Below are positions 10,080 through 20,746 of a DNA stretch of 60,000 nt, in pieces. This DNA is from Adiantum capillus-veneris. Taxonomy: Eukaryota; Streptophyta; Polypodiopsida; Polypodiales; Pteridaceae. The notes beneath the pieces were generated by a model. That model was not told where the DNA came from. It saw only the letters and a program-made list of their open reading frames with translations, and made no database searches. The position numbers and the translations under genes were made by a program. How positions within the stretch are numbered: position 1 is the first letter of the stretch; the number at the start of each line of letters is the position of its first letter. The DNA lies in the NCBI GenBank assembly GCA_014529385.2, contig CM043958.1, positions 155,535,293-155,595,292 on the forward strand. The letters are read 5' to 3'.

Positions 10080-11840
10080 AGAAATGAAGAGATGAAGAAG
10101 AAAGTTGTAGCTACACATCAAAGCAGAACCTCAGCAAAAGAAGGCGAGGTTTGAAAGAGAAAAACAAACTTACAAAAGAAGCCGCCAAGTTGCAGGTGAG
10201 GACCCAGAAAGGTGGGTTCCAAGAGAGATAAGGGGACCCAGAACCAAAACCCTGCAAGGAAAGAAGCAGAAGACCCCACAGACTTTCTTGAACGCATGTA
10301 TGCAGAAGCAGAAGATCTAAAATTAAAATAAGCTCAAGAAGATGAGAGAAAAGGAAGAGAAGATACAGTCGAGAAACAAACACAAATAGAGGCTATAGAA
10401 CAAGGAGAGACACAGCACTATCACGAGGATATGTATTTGAAGCCAACCTGACCCGCTACAGAGCAAGCAGACCATCCAATGCCAAGCCCTTGCCCTTCAC
10501 CCCCACAGCTAGACCCAATGAGGGCGAGGAAGCCAAAGAAAAAGAGCCTGAATTGCAAGAAGCAACAAGTTTTAAACAACCAAGGCCAACCAAACAAAGA
10601 GAGTCACAACCATCTACGACCACCCAATAGGAAACCACAAAGGCATCAACAAAGCCTCAAGCAACAGAAGAAGCCGCAACAACCACAACGCCTCAAGGAG
10701 AGGTAAAAACCCCACCGCAACCACAAGCATCCACCACAGAACCACCCAAGGAGCCACAAACCAAAACGACCGAAACATCTAGACAACCTACAGAGTCTGA
10801 AGACTGGGAGAAAAATGATGAAGTCATCTTGCAATGAATATGCCAAGCAGATGCATGTGATGACCGAAAAAATGCGAAGAACAACACTTAGCCGTAGTGC
10901 TAAGGCCAGGGAGCTGGAAATGGTCATCGATGCTCTACAAGAGAGTTATAAGATAGTATGAATGTCATCTTAGATCAACAAAAGACAAGTCCGAGAGCTG
11001 AAAGCTGAAGTCAAACAACACCAGCTAGCCCAAGAGAAGCAACAGAAAGAAATAGAGGAGCTAGGAGAACTTTTAACCAAACTATCTGATGCCTGCAAGA
11101 CCAAAGATCAACAACTGATAGAGGTAACAAATAAACTCCAAATCACAACTCTATCAGTATAGAAGATCCAAGTAGCGAACGCTTATCTGCAATACTCACA
11201 ACAAAGGATCAATGATCACGTAGCCTTTTTGAGACAGATTAGAGAAAATCCTGATGTAGCTTCTATAAAAGGTACAGATGAAGTTTATAAGGCTTTGGAA
11301 AAGAGGAATAAGGATCTAGAGCTAGAGCTAAAGCTAGAGAAATCACAGAGAAGAGACCTTGCAGATACAATGAGAAGAACAACTGCTCATGGAGATAGCA
11401 GAGCTAAAAAGAGTCAATCAATTGTTGAGAGAGAGATAACCAGAGACGCAGGAAGAAGCAGGTACCTGCGGACTATCAAAACTCCCTCAGTCTCTTTTGC
11501 TGATATGGAACCCGGGGCGGTCACTTTTTAGAATGTGTATGCTATCATGTGAGTTAACCGGAGAGGATTATTAAAAGGTCAAAATGTATACATACAGAGG
11601 GGGGTGGGGGTTTTTTAAATAGGCACGTAGTGTAAATATAGTATGTATATTGAGGTATTATTAATAACCTCTTGAACGCACGTGATATAGGAAGCTTTTG
11701 ATAAGTGACCGCCTCGGGATATGGAAACACAGCCGCCGCCGACAGAAGGGCTAGGAGGAGAAGAAGACTTTCATGTACCACTCAAGCTGCTGAGCAAGTT
11801 CCCATGGTCCAGCTGTCTAAACCTGAAGAAGATGCACTAA
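10080..11840 (+). pseudogene. Charged coiled-coil region of the RT-less element
   Basis: A long stretch rich in K, E, Q and R with several frames and stops. It starts Q/P/K-rich (10,400-10,800) and becomes a heptad-like coiled coil: RQVRELKAEVKQHQLAQEKQ, IEELGELLTKLSDACKTKDQ, ALEKRNKDLELELKLEKSQR. The clean frame 11,229-11,531 ends only because a 208-bp MITE sits at 11,511-11,718; skipping the MITE and one target copy lets the same frame run on to about 11,840. Long coiled coils occur in structural gag-like proteins. Family not recognised. Confidence 0.45.
11511..11718. mobile_element. 208-bp MITE with 8-bp target-site duplication
   Basis: The ends are CCCGGGGCGGTCACTT (11,511-11,526) and AAGTGACCGCCTCGGG (11,703-11,718), inverted repeats of 16 bp with one mismatch. 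They are flanked by an exact direct repeat ATATGGAA at 11,503-11,510 and 11,719-11,726. An 8-bp duplication fits hAT-type transposases (Mutator uses 9). The interior is AT-rich with a short G run and no ORF. It interrupts a coiled-coil reading frame, so it arrived after the host element. Confidence 0.85.
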
Positions 11841-12760
11841 AGGAACATGTTGCTCAGGAGACAGATGCAGAATGGAAAGCAACAATGGATTAGGAGTTGA
11901 GAGTTCTCCACTCAGTCAATGTCACTCAACTTACTCCCAACCAAATCAATGCACAATGGCATCAGCAATTATTGCCATACCCTTTGATCAAGGTAGAGCT
12001 AGTACAGGTCAAAGAAAGATTATACAAGGATATGCAGGCAGAAGGCACAGAGGATGTCCAACCCAAGTGGAGAAAGAGCTGGTTGCACATGAATCCATGA
12101 TATCTGATTCTGTTCACAAGAGCATCTGCAGCCCTTTAGAAAGACCCAATGTTTTGTCCTGTACCAAGAGTAAGGACATGGAAAGCATATGAAGCACTGA
12201 GAAGGAAGTGGCCTACATGGCTAAACTATCCACGATTTCCAGCTCCAGATTAGGGATAGACAATAGAGGAATACATGGTGAAAACCCTAATGGGCACCAT
12301 GAATTTCTTTAAAGCCTTCTTGACCTCTTATGTGCCATGCTATATAAAATTTGTAGAATGCTGCTCACATGTATTAAAACTTTTCATGAGCCAAAGCAAG
12401 CAGGAGCACCATGGATGTCATTCCTCAAAGGCAATAAGGGTCTCTGCTACTTAAGTGGCCAGCCTTTTGAAGAAGTCCTTTACGGCTTCTATGCCCAATG
12501 CATGTTTTTTCCCTCAAGTAATATGTTGGAGTTTGAGGAAGCATTTTATATAGGTTTCTTCACTTGGCAAACGAAGATATTTGGGCCAGTGAGATAAGAA
12601 ATCTCACATGCAGATTTGTTGGCTACTCATCCGAGCTTAAAAACCAAGTCACCATGCAGTTCTTGCAGGTTCTTGACAAAGAGAGAATATTTAGATATGA
12701 GAAAGCACTCCATGTGCTTAAAGACCACCTCGCTAGCCATCAACCCGAAGACTAGTTTAG
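11841..12760 (+). pseudogene. C-terminal coding remnant of the RT-less element
   Basis: Several overlapping broken frames. Readable pieces include HQQLLPYPLIKVELVQVKER (about 11,960), FFKAFLTSYVPCYIKFVECC (about 12,305), PFEEVLYGFYAQCMFFPSSN (about 12,460) and a segment ending near 12,755. Composition is protein-like (mixed hydrophobic and charged), but I recognise no domain; no RT, RNase H or integrase motif is present in any frame. It ends just before a polypurine tract, so it is likely the end of the internal region. Confidence 0.35.
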
Positions 12761-12789
12761 CCCATGAAGCTGTCAAGGGACAACACAGT

Positions 12790-12805
12790 CGAGAAGGGGG
12801 GGAAT
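12790..12805 (+). other. Polypurine tract before TGTTAGC LTR
   Basis: The G-rich purine run GAGAAGGGGGGGAA is followed at once by TGTTAGCATC, the same start as LTRs at 32,955, 42,492, 49,745 and 56,119. This supports a 3' LTR start at about 12,806. Confidence 0.55.
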
Positions 12806-13205
12806 GTTAGCATCAAGCTAGCTCGAATATCATTTTTCGGAGCTTTCATTGTAAAAACACTTATTTTTTTGATGAATCGGGAATATTGTAACTCCTACTT
12901 TCTAGATAAACATTGTAATTGATGAGCCAGGTCTACAAGATTCCAAATTGTATCAACCTGTCTTTAGTTATTAGAGCTCCCAGATTATTAGTTTTGACCA
13001 CCAAAAACCTTGACTAATGTATAAAAGCCAATTCTTGTAAGTTTTGGATAATAGAAACACAGTGTGAGCTAACGGTGCTCACTTCTCTCCTTCTTGCACT
13101 TTCTACTCCCTTCCCGGTTGTCACATTGCAATCGCGTCTATTGCGTTGCTACCACAGGTAAGAGCTCTACGCATTAACGTAAGCATTTCATGGTAATCCG
13201 TAGCT
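12806..13205 (+). repeat. Putative LTR of the RT-less element
   Basis: Starts TGTTAGC after a polypurine tract and has a TATA-like TGTATAAAAGCC at 13,019-13,030, with C/T-rich sequence after it, as in LTR promoters. The right end is uncertain; TTTTGGCATCGCTGACCC near 13,205 could be a degraded tRNA-Asp-type primer site. No second LTR copy was found in the window, so this rests on context. Confidence 0.4.
13019..13030 (+). promoter_or_regulatory. TATA-like box in putative LTR
   Basis: TGTATAAAAGCC lies about 215 bp into the putative LTR. Position and sequence fit an LTR promoter, but activity cannot be judged. Confidence 0.3.
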
Positions 13206-14228
13206 TTTGGCATCGCTGACCCTTGGCCTAATTTCATCATAAGTAGCAATTTAAGCTTCAAAATAAAAAATTAAGTATAGGCCGGGTATTGGGGCATCAT
13301 TGCTAAGCATTTAGATTCATTTTGGGTTGAAAATGACTAGGTCAAAAACTTATTGTTGTTAATAATCGTGATTTTTGCACTTGACCTAAAGTGAGATTTG
13401 AGACCATAAGTATGTGTGATTAAGTCTTATAAACATGTCCTAGAAGTTTTGTAACGTTTGGATGTCGTTTGATGCTGCAACAGATGTGATTTGTTTGTCG
13501 ATAAGCGATTAGCTTGGTGATTTGATTTGTTTGGTGATTTGAGTCATTTGAGTGTAGCTTGAGTTAGATGCGAGTTGTTTGTTGTTTTCCAAGAGATTGA
13601 CAACCTCTTGTAGCCTCTATGCACTAGTCGAGTGAGCTTCATCCCATGGATTGACAAATATATTTGTGGTTCTCGCTACATCTGCAATAAGATATAAGTG
13701 AGGTTAGACACCCGTCCCACAATTTGTTTATGCATGTATGTAGACACTAAGTACAGGAGCATAGCACCCAAAGGTTAGACGCTTCCTCTTGGGTATAGTC
13801 CTTTTTTAATCATGACGTTGCAGTCATTGATCCACTCATGCATGGATTACCGCAATGTACCTTTGGTTTTACCATGGTTGAAAGTGTCATGATATCTAAA
13901 GAGGTGCACTTGACCTTTGACACTACTAGCCTCTACTTAGGTCTACTAGTATGTATATGTATCTATGTGTTTGTGTGCAAATACTTGTGTATGTATTTAT
14001 AGATTAATGAGTAGGGGGGAAAGCTAAATCTCATATTGTTATTTGTAATGTAGATATCAAACGAGAGACCACCTGGTGGGTAGCAGCCATCTGGATCTTC
14101 TTTTGGTTGGTTCATGTCCTAGGTGGGATCCTACCCGGGGTGGACATCGCCTCCAGTGGACCCAAGTCTTGAGGTGGTGAGAACAAGCAAAGAAATAAAG
14201 ATTGTTTGTGGATAGTTAGCCCTAAACC
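13206..14228 (+). other. Non-coding stretch with leader-like motif
   Basis: No gene seen. AATAATCGTGATTTTT at 13,361 matches the palindromic motif of the 8.36-8.94 kb leader. The rest has plant-intergenic character without clear repeats. Confidence 0.4.
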
Positions 14229-15660
14229 ATGAGTGTCATAGGTTTACTTTTGTTATTTGCAGGCATGGCCATCCTATACCTACTCTACTCAGGGTCCTCC
14301 ACCGATCGTAGATCGAGACCTACAGCGGGCTATCTCTTTACAAGAGTAGTACCTCCGTTCAACGAAGAATTTGTTTTGCCGCTACACTCCACAGCAGCTT
14401 GCAACCTACAGTCTTTCTCTGCAGACCACTCCATGGGGGAGTCAGGGAGGGACTCCTTACCTACAGATCCTTGCATCGATGGCACCTCAGTCTACGGCCC
14501 CTTCTTATCATCCTACTCCCCTTCCATCGTAGGGTCCTACTCCCCTTCCATCGCAGGGTCCTACTCCCATCGCATCACAAGGTCCTACGCTACTCCATTC
14601 CACTCCTGCTTTGCTAGAACACAGTCAACAAACTTCCTCTAGCAGTGTGCGTCGGTGCTCATCTCAAGGCAGCGAGCGCCGTGAGAGATGAAGTGGCGGT
14701 GGATATTGTGGCTTTGCCTATTTTGGTAGTGGTGGGGGAACGGAGTCTCCACTTTCAGAGCATGCCGCCCCTGATGCAGAGGACGAGGATACTGATGCAC
14801 CCATGCCAGACATGCATGGGTGCTACTACAAGGTTAAATATGGCGATGAGGTGGACTTCAACACAGCAAAAAGGAAGGGCATTTGATGCCATCTACAAAT
14901 TCTTATACATTCAACGTATAAGAACTATTCTGTAAAGTTTAGATACCAATTTTCCAATAATGCATGCTACATTGAGGACGTGCTGCTAGCTAGATTTCTA
15001 AATGTCCCCGATCAATGTTTTTCACAACAATGGTTGGAGGGCAACATAAAAAAATTCCTGAAAAATAAGCAGTCCAGTGTGCGACGCGTAGCAACCAACC
15101 AGGTTAGAGATCTAGAGAGGAGCTATCGTGGTGGGAACATGGAAGACACAGAGTGGGAGTAGGCAATGAAAGAAAAGAGCAATCAGGTGACGACGGGCTC
15201 ATCCTACAAACAACAACGTGAAGCTGCTGGCGCCAAACAAACTCCCACAAACTATGGCTCAAGAGGCAAGGCAGCATGGAAGGACGGACAAATATGTAGG
15301 ATTGATTAAATTATGACGTCAATCGGTGATTTTAAAGATTGTAGCTGATGATTTGTTATTGTTATTGCTAACTTAGGAAAATACCACTCTTACTCGACCA
15401 ACCAGAGAGATGGTCAAGTATCGGGAGCGACATACAAAATTTTGATACTTGGCAATGGTTGTTTTGAGAACAACCACATCTCTTGTGAGCAATTCGATGC
15501 GGCGATTGGATCACTAACTACAAGCGGTAAGTTTAAGTAGTAAATTTGTATCAATTGTTTTGAGATGTTGATAATTGTTTAATTTGGTTTGGCTTTATGT
15601 AGAGTCAAGGTGATTAGACGTACGTGCCTCTGGACGATGACGAGATCGAAGAGGATTAGA
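14229..15660 (+). pseudogene. Unrecognised broken plant or transposon gene
   Basis: Gene-like features in order: a P/S/Q-rich stretch with short internal repeats (TACTCCCCTTCCATCG twice at 14,515-14,550 and relatives), an acidic patch (DAEDEDTDAPMPDMHG, about 14,780), a mixed domain (YYKVKYGDEVDFN; then IEDVLLARFLNVPDQCFSQQ), a basic helix (KKFLKNKQSSVRRVATNQVR), and a last short exon-like piece ending DDDEIEED and a stop near 15,658. GTAAG near 15,525 and TGTAG near 15,600 could be intron ends. The layout loosely resembles the accessory ORF of plant En/Spm elements, but I cannot name the family. Confidence 0.3.
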
Positions 15661-15867
15661 TAGAAAAATATTTGTCTAGATTTTTGTAAAGTCCAAATGT
15701 GGCACAATGTATATACAACTATTTAAATTTTATTGTAACTCTTTTAAATAGTTGATCTTCTGCATATTAAATTTTCAAGGTAAAGTAAATTCAATTTTAA
15801 TTCTTTGGTTTTTTCCTATACTCTTTCAAAAAAAAATTGATGTTTCATTGTTTTATGCAGGTCAAAA

Positions 15868-15923
15868 ATAAAGGTGCTCATTTGGGCCACCCAATTTTGG
15901 GTGGCCCAAATGAGCACCTTTAT
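15868..15923. repeat. Perfect 27-bp inverted repeat with 2-nt loop
   Basis: 15,868-15,894 (starting ATAAAGGTGCTCATTTGG) is the exact reverse complement of 15,897-15,923, with TT between. It would extrude as a cruciform or, if transcribed, form a 27-bp RNA hairpin. Another inverted pair lies just after: CAATAAGCG near 15,948 and CGCTTATTG near 16,017, with TAATAT-rich inverted stretches between. The whole 15.87-16.03 kb stretch may be a foldback element. Confidence 0.85.
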
Positions 15924-16023
15924 ATTTTATTGGGTCATTTAGCGCCAATAAGCGCGATAATAGCAGCGGAAACAAATGCGGTAATATTAGCAGGTATATT
16001 ACCACATATATTACCACGCTTAT

Positions 16024-16410
16024 TGCTTTCAAACCAATACTGCGTTCATAAGCACATATGCAATTTTTTCTCTCTCCATTTTCCTTTGTTTTTTCGTGGC
16101 AATACTAGTGGTTATAGACTACTCCTGTTATAGTGCCAACCCCCCTATAATTTAAGTATATACAATTACATACTCTCTACAATTAAGTATAATTTTAGTA
16201 TATACAATTACATTAATGTAGCCATCATTTAGGGCTTAGGATAAAGAGCTAGTGTTGTAAATGTAGCCATTGTTTTGTGTTGTGCGCAATACGAGAGTGA
16301 TTTTGCCTCTACCTCTGTAGAGTGCTTTGAAGAAGAGCTTCTTTACTGTGCTTCTTGTGCAAACATCTTCACAGGCAGCTGATTCTTTGACCTAATGCTG
16401 CCTTCGTAGA
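16024..16410. other. AT-rich non-coding stretch
   Basis: No gene seen. TTTAGTATATACAATTACAT-type words recur near 16,155 and 16,190. Confidence 0.4.
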
Positions 16411-16432
16411 AAGAAAGAGAGAGAGAGAGAGA

Positions 16433-16494
<62 letters not shown>
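16411..16494. repeat. (GA)n microsatellite
   Basis: About 80 bp of nearly pure GA. Serine/leucine-rich minus-strand ORFs over it are artefacts of the repeat. Confidence 0.95.
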
Positions 16495-16496
<2 letters not shown>

Positions 16497-16578
16497 ACAA
16501 AAGAGTGAGAGAAAGATAGAAAAGGTCGAGAGAAGAACATAGGAAGTCATTTTTGAACTCCATCTTGGGGATGTAAAG

Positions 16579-18152
16579 ACTATTGCGGTTTTGCCTACGG
16601 ATTGCCATACGCACTCTTGACATTGCCTAAAGCTTACCTAATCAACTATGGATAGTTTGGACAAGTGCACAAGTCATTTTCAAAGTCTGTTTGTGTTTTT
16701 TTCTAGGAAAAACGCAAACGGACTTCAAAAACGACTTGTGTATTTGGCGTTTCTTCTTGCAATTTTGCCTACGGCTTACCATACATGCTACTGATGTTGC
16801 CTAAAGCTTACCTAATCAATTATGGATGGTTTGGGCAAGTGTTGACGCCGTTTCCAAAGTGCGTTTTTATTTTTCGTAGAAAAACGCGAACAGACTTTAG
16901 AAACGGCTTGTATATTTGGTGTTTCTTCTTGCGGTTTTGTCTACATCTTGCCATACGTGCTCTTGACTTTGCCTAAAGCTTACCTAATCAACTATGGATG
17001 GTTTGGGCAAGCGCACAAGACGTTTTCGAAGTCCATTTGCGTTTTTCCGTAGAAAAACGCGAACGGACTTCAGAAACGGCTTGTATATTTGGCGTTTCTT
17101 CTTGCGATTTTTTCTACGGCTTGCCATACATGCTCTTGAATTTTCCTAAAGTATAACTAATCAACTATGGATGGTTTTGGCAAGCACACAAGCCGTTTCC
17201 GAAGTCTGTTTGTATGTTTTCAAGAAAAAATACGAACCGACTTCAGAAACGGCTTGTGTATTTATCGTTTGTTCTTGCGGTTTTGCCTATGGCTTGCCAT
17301 ACGCGCTATTGACTTTGCCTAAAGTTTACCTAATCAACTATGGATGGTTTCAACAAGCGCACAAGTGGTTTCCAAAGTCTATTTGCGTTTTTCCACAAAA
17401 AAAACACGAACGGACTTCAAAAACGGCTTCTATATATTTGGCATTTCTTCTTGCGATTTTGTCTATGGCTTGCCATACACGCTCTTTACTTTACCTAAAG
17501 CTTACCTAATCAACTATGGATGGTTCGGGAAAGTGCACAAGCCGTTTTCGAAGTCCGTTTGCATTTTCTCGTAGAAAAACGCGAAAGGACTTCAGAAACA
17601 GCTTGTATATTTGGCGTTTCTTCTTACAGTTTTGTCTACAACTTGACATACACACTCTTGACTTTACCTAAATCTTACCTAATCAACTATGGATGGTTTG
17701 GGCAAGCACACAAGCCATTTCCAAAGTCCGTTTGCGTTTTTTCATTAAAAAATGTGAACGGACTTCAGAAACGGCTTGTGTATTTGCCGTTTCTTCTTGC
17801 GGTTTTGCCTACGGTTTGCCATACGCGCTATTGACTTTGCCTAAAGCTTACCTAATCATCTATGGATGGTTAGGATAAGCGCACAAGCTATTTTTGAAAT
17901 TCGTTTGTGTTTTTCTACAAAAAAACGCAAATGAACTTCAGAAATGGCTTGTGTATTTGCCGTTACTTCTTGCGGTTTTGCTTACGGCTTGCCATACACG
18001 CTTTTGACTTTACTTAAAGATTACCTAATCAACTATGGATGGTTTGAGCAAGCGCACAAGCTATTTCTAAAGTCCGTTTGTGTTTTTTTACAAAAAATGC
18101 GAACGGATTTTAGAAACGGCTTATGTATTTGCAGTTTCTTCTTGCGGTTTTT
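16579..18152. repeat. 173-bp satellite array, nine units, hairpin in each
   Basis: The anchor ATCAACTATGGATGG (or close variants) recurs at 16,641, 16,815, 16,987, 17,160, 17,333, 17,509, 17,682, 17,855 and 18,028, that is every 172-176 bp. Each unit has CCTAAAGCTTACCTAATCAA and, later, a dyad: GAAGTCCGTTTGCGTTTTT, about 6 bases, then AAAAACGCGAACGGACTTC, with complementarity extending to about 32-bp arms. The length is near one nucleosome, as in many plant satellites. ORFs through it are not conserved in frame, since 173 is not a multiple of three. Confidence 0.92.
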
Positions 18153-18259
18153 CTCTTTCTCTATTCTCTATCTCTCTTTCCCTCCATCTACCTCTCTATC
18201 TCTCTCTTTCTCTATTCTCTCTCTTTCCCTCCCTCTATCTCTCTATCTTTCCCTTTCCG

Positions 18260-18304
<45 letters not shown>

Positions 18305-18841
18305 TCTCTTTCCCTTTCTCTATCTCTCTCTTTCTCTATTTTCTCTCTCTTGTCCTCCCTCTCCCTCTCTACCTCTCTTTCTCTCTCCCTCTATCTATCT
18401 CTCTTTCTCCCTACCTCTCTTTCTCTCTATCTCTCTCTCTTTCCCTCCCTCTTTCTCTCTATCTCTTCTTTTCCTCCCTCTATCTCTCTCTTTCTCTCCC
18501 TCTCCCTCTCCCTCTCTACCTTTTTCTCTCTCCCTCTATATATTTCTCTTTCTCTCTATCTCTCTCCCTTTTCCTCCCTCTATCTCCCTATCTTTATCTC
18601 TACCTCCTCTTTTTCTCTACCTCTATCTTTCCCTCCCTCCCTCTATCTCCCTCTTTCTATATTCTCTCTCTCTTTCCCTCCCTCTACCTCTTTTTCTCTC
18701 TACCTCTATACCTCTCTTTCTCTCTACCTCTATCTTTCCCTCCCTCCCTCTATCTCTCTCTTTCTCTATTCTCTCTCTTTCCCTCCCTCTCCCTCTCTAC
18801 CTCTCTTTCTCTCTCCCTCTATCTATCTCTCTTTCTCCCAC

Positions 18842-18910
<69 letters not shown>

Positions 18911-18950
18911 CTACTCTCTCTTTCCTTCTATCTCTTTCTTTCTTTGTTTA
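18153..18950. repeat. 800-bp polypyrimidine (CT-rich) tract
   Basis: Almost only C and T, with (CT)n cores at about 18,262-18,302 and 18,846-18,893 and blocks such as TTTCCCTCCCTCTA recurring every 60-100 bp. It starts directly after the last satellite unit. Leu/Ser/Pro ORFs of 300-350 residues across it are artefacts. Such tracts can form triplex (H-DNA). Confidence 0.92.
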
Positions 18951-19555
18951 ATTTTTTATTTTGTACTCTCTTTTTCTATGTTTAATTTCTTTTTCTACTC
19001 TTTTTTTCACTACTTTTTTAATTTATCTAAAGCTTTTTTATTTCTTTTTACTTTAGTATTTTTTGGTATAAAAAACATTAAACTAATTAACTTTAAACCT
19101 AAACTTAAATTCAAGAAACTACTAGATATAATTAACAACATTTTTAATTTAACTAACAATTCAAATCAAAACACATAAACTTAATTGACAACATTATTTA
19201 ATTTAAATCACAAACTAAAATGCAAAATTAAATTTTATGTGTGTGTGTGTGTCTTGAGCAATGAAAGTTAATGCACTCACATACACCGTAGGTGTGCACA
19301 AAACAGTTGCAAAGTAGCTTCCAAACCTGCAAAAACACACACACACACACACACAAAACCAAGAAAAATGCACAATCATCTCACCTAGTGCAAGCACGGA
19401 GGAGTGTGCTTTGTTTTCGCAAACCCACAATGGCATAGAAGTGCAGAATTGCCCGCAAACTGAAGAAGAGAGAGAGTTTGATTTCAAAAATGTGCAAGAA
19501 AAGTGAGTTCGTGGGTTCTTGTTTTACAGCAAGCGTTGGTATGCCCATTCAGATT
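18951..19555. other. AT-rich stretch with GT and CA microsatellites
   Basis: No gene seen. (GT)n at about 19,238-19,252 and (AC)n at about 19,332-19,355. Confidence 0.5.
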
Positions 19556-19804
19556 GGTGTCGATATTGACTACTAAATAGGCGTCGATATTAGCATCAAA
19601 AAACAAAAAATATTTTTTAAAAAAAATTGGACTCCCTCCTATATTCCCGATGCACAAACCAATGCCCACCATTGATGGCAGTAAGTCAGCGTCGGTATTC
19701 AAGTGATAAAAATTGTACTCCCTCCTATATTCCCGATGCACAAACCAATGCCCGCCATTGATGGCAGTAAGTCGGTGTCGGTATTCAAGTGATCTCTAGT
19801 AGTG
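19556..19804 (-). mobile_element. CACTA-like transposon end with subterminal repeats
   Basis: Read on the minus strand, the end at 19,804 is CACTACTAGAGATCACTTGA, the usual CACTA start. Inside it, an 86-bp segment is repeated (19,631 and 19,717 share ACTCCCTCCTATATTCCCGA), and the motif GTCGRTATT occurs four times (about 19,558, 19,584, 19,690, 19,776), as subterminal binding repeats do. Homology to gypsy copy A resumes right after it with TAT (19,805; copy A 6008), so the end marks an insertion point. The other end was not found. Confidence 0.55.
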
Positions 19805-20010
19805 TATTAAGAGATGCAACAAGAACCCAATACCGACACTGGGAGTAGTCAACTTAAATGTGATAGTACATGGATGTTCATGCCCTCATTAGTTTGTATG
19901 CTTACCAGATAAACACATGAATGAAAAAATGATTCTTGGAATCTCATGGATGTGAACTTACAAGGCAGTACCAGATTGGGATACCAATCATTTGAAGCTA
20001 TCACCTAAAG

Positions 20011-20700
20011 GTGGACAACTCATTGTTCCAATTACACCAAGCAAAGAAGAATGGAAAGGAGGTTACCAGCAAAGTAAACCATGAAGCAGTCAATCATCTC
20101 CATCCTATAGACAAGCAAATGCTACAAGTGGCATGCAAGGAGTCAAGCAAATTTGGGTATAAAAAATACAGCTTTAGGACAAGCCGATTAAAATTTGGGT
20201 GCCCAAAACATCATCTACTATACCAAAGATGGTTCCAAGGTTCAAAATAAAAAGAAGAGCGTCTTCGAGCAGAGAACCTAAAACAAAATGGATTTGGAGG
20301 AAAAAAGACCACTGATCTTCTCCGCAAACTATAAAACCGATGAAGCAGTGGGGAGTTAAGTCTCAAAACACTCGACCACAGCATTTCATTGAAGAAAACC
20401 CAAGATACCAATGGCGGTATAATCTCGACAACCACCAATATTAATACCGACAGCTCAAGAAATCAGCATGCCAAAGCATCCTGATGGTACAATAAAGCAA
20501 AGAGCACTCAAGCTACAAGATTTTCTCTTTGAGAGACAACAAAGAAAACCTCGAGATCAGAAACCCTTGAGTTGCATAGCATAATGGTTTTCAATGCATT
20601 GATCTTCAAATCATCATAGAGCCAACCAAGGCTTTGCATAGACACGATTGTTCAACCCATACACACAGTCATCCCGGAGTAGACCATCTATGAGGGGTGG
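20011..20700 (+). pseudogene. W-V-P-K region, gypsy copy B
   Basis: Equivalent of 6237-6934. Short frames remain, such as HPIDKQMLQVACKESSKFGY at about 20,100; the last part still encodes HPDGTIKQRALKLQDFLFER in one frame. Stops and indels break it before the polypurine tract at 20,730. It confirms that this region is part of the element rather than flanking DNA. Confidence 0.55.
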
Positions 20701-20729
20701 AAGGGAACTAAGTAATTAGGGCAATGTTT

Positions 20730-20746
20730 GAAGAGGGAGGAAAAAG
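20730..20746 (+). other. Polypurine tract of gypsy copy B
   Basis: GAAGAGGGAGGAAAAAG, identical to copy A, followed by TTTGATGTAAACGTG. Confidence 0.65.

Noticed and set aside
13921-13929. CACTACTAG as the left end of the CACTA element ending at 19,804
   Set aside because: Only nine bases match, flanking triplets differ (TGA and TAT), and no subterminal GTCGRTATT motifs follow.
16343-16623. Minus-strand Ser/Leu ORFs
   Set aside because: They translate the (GA)n microsatellite.
17944-19178. Plus-strand ORFs of 300-350 codons, Leu/Ser/Pro-rich
   Set aside because: All three frames are open because the DNA is almost only C and T; the proteins are translations of a simple repeat.
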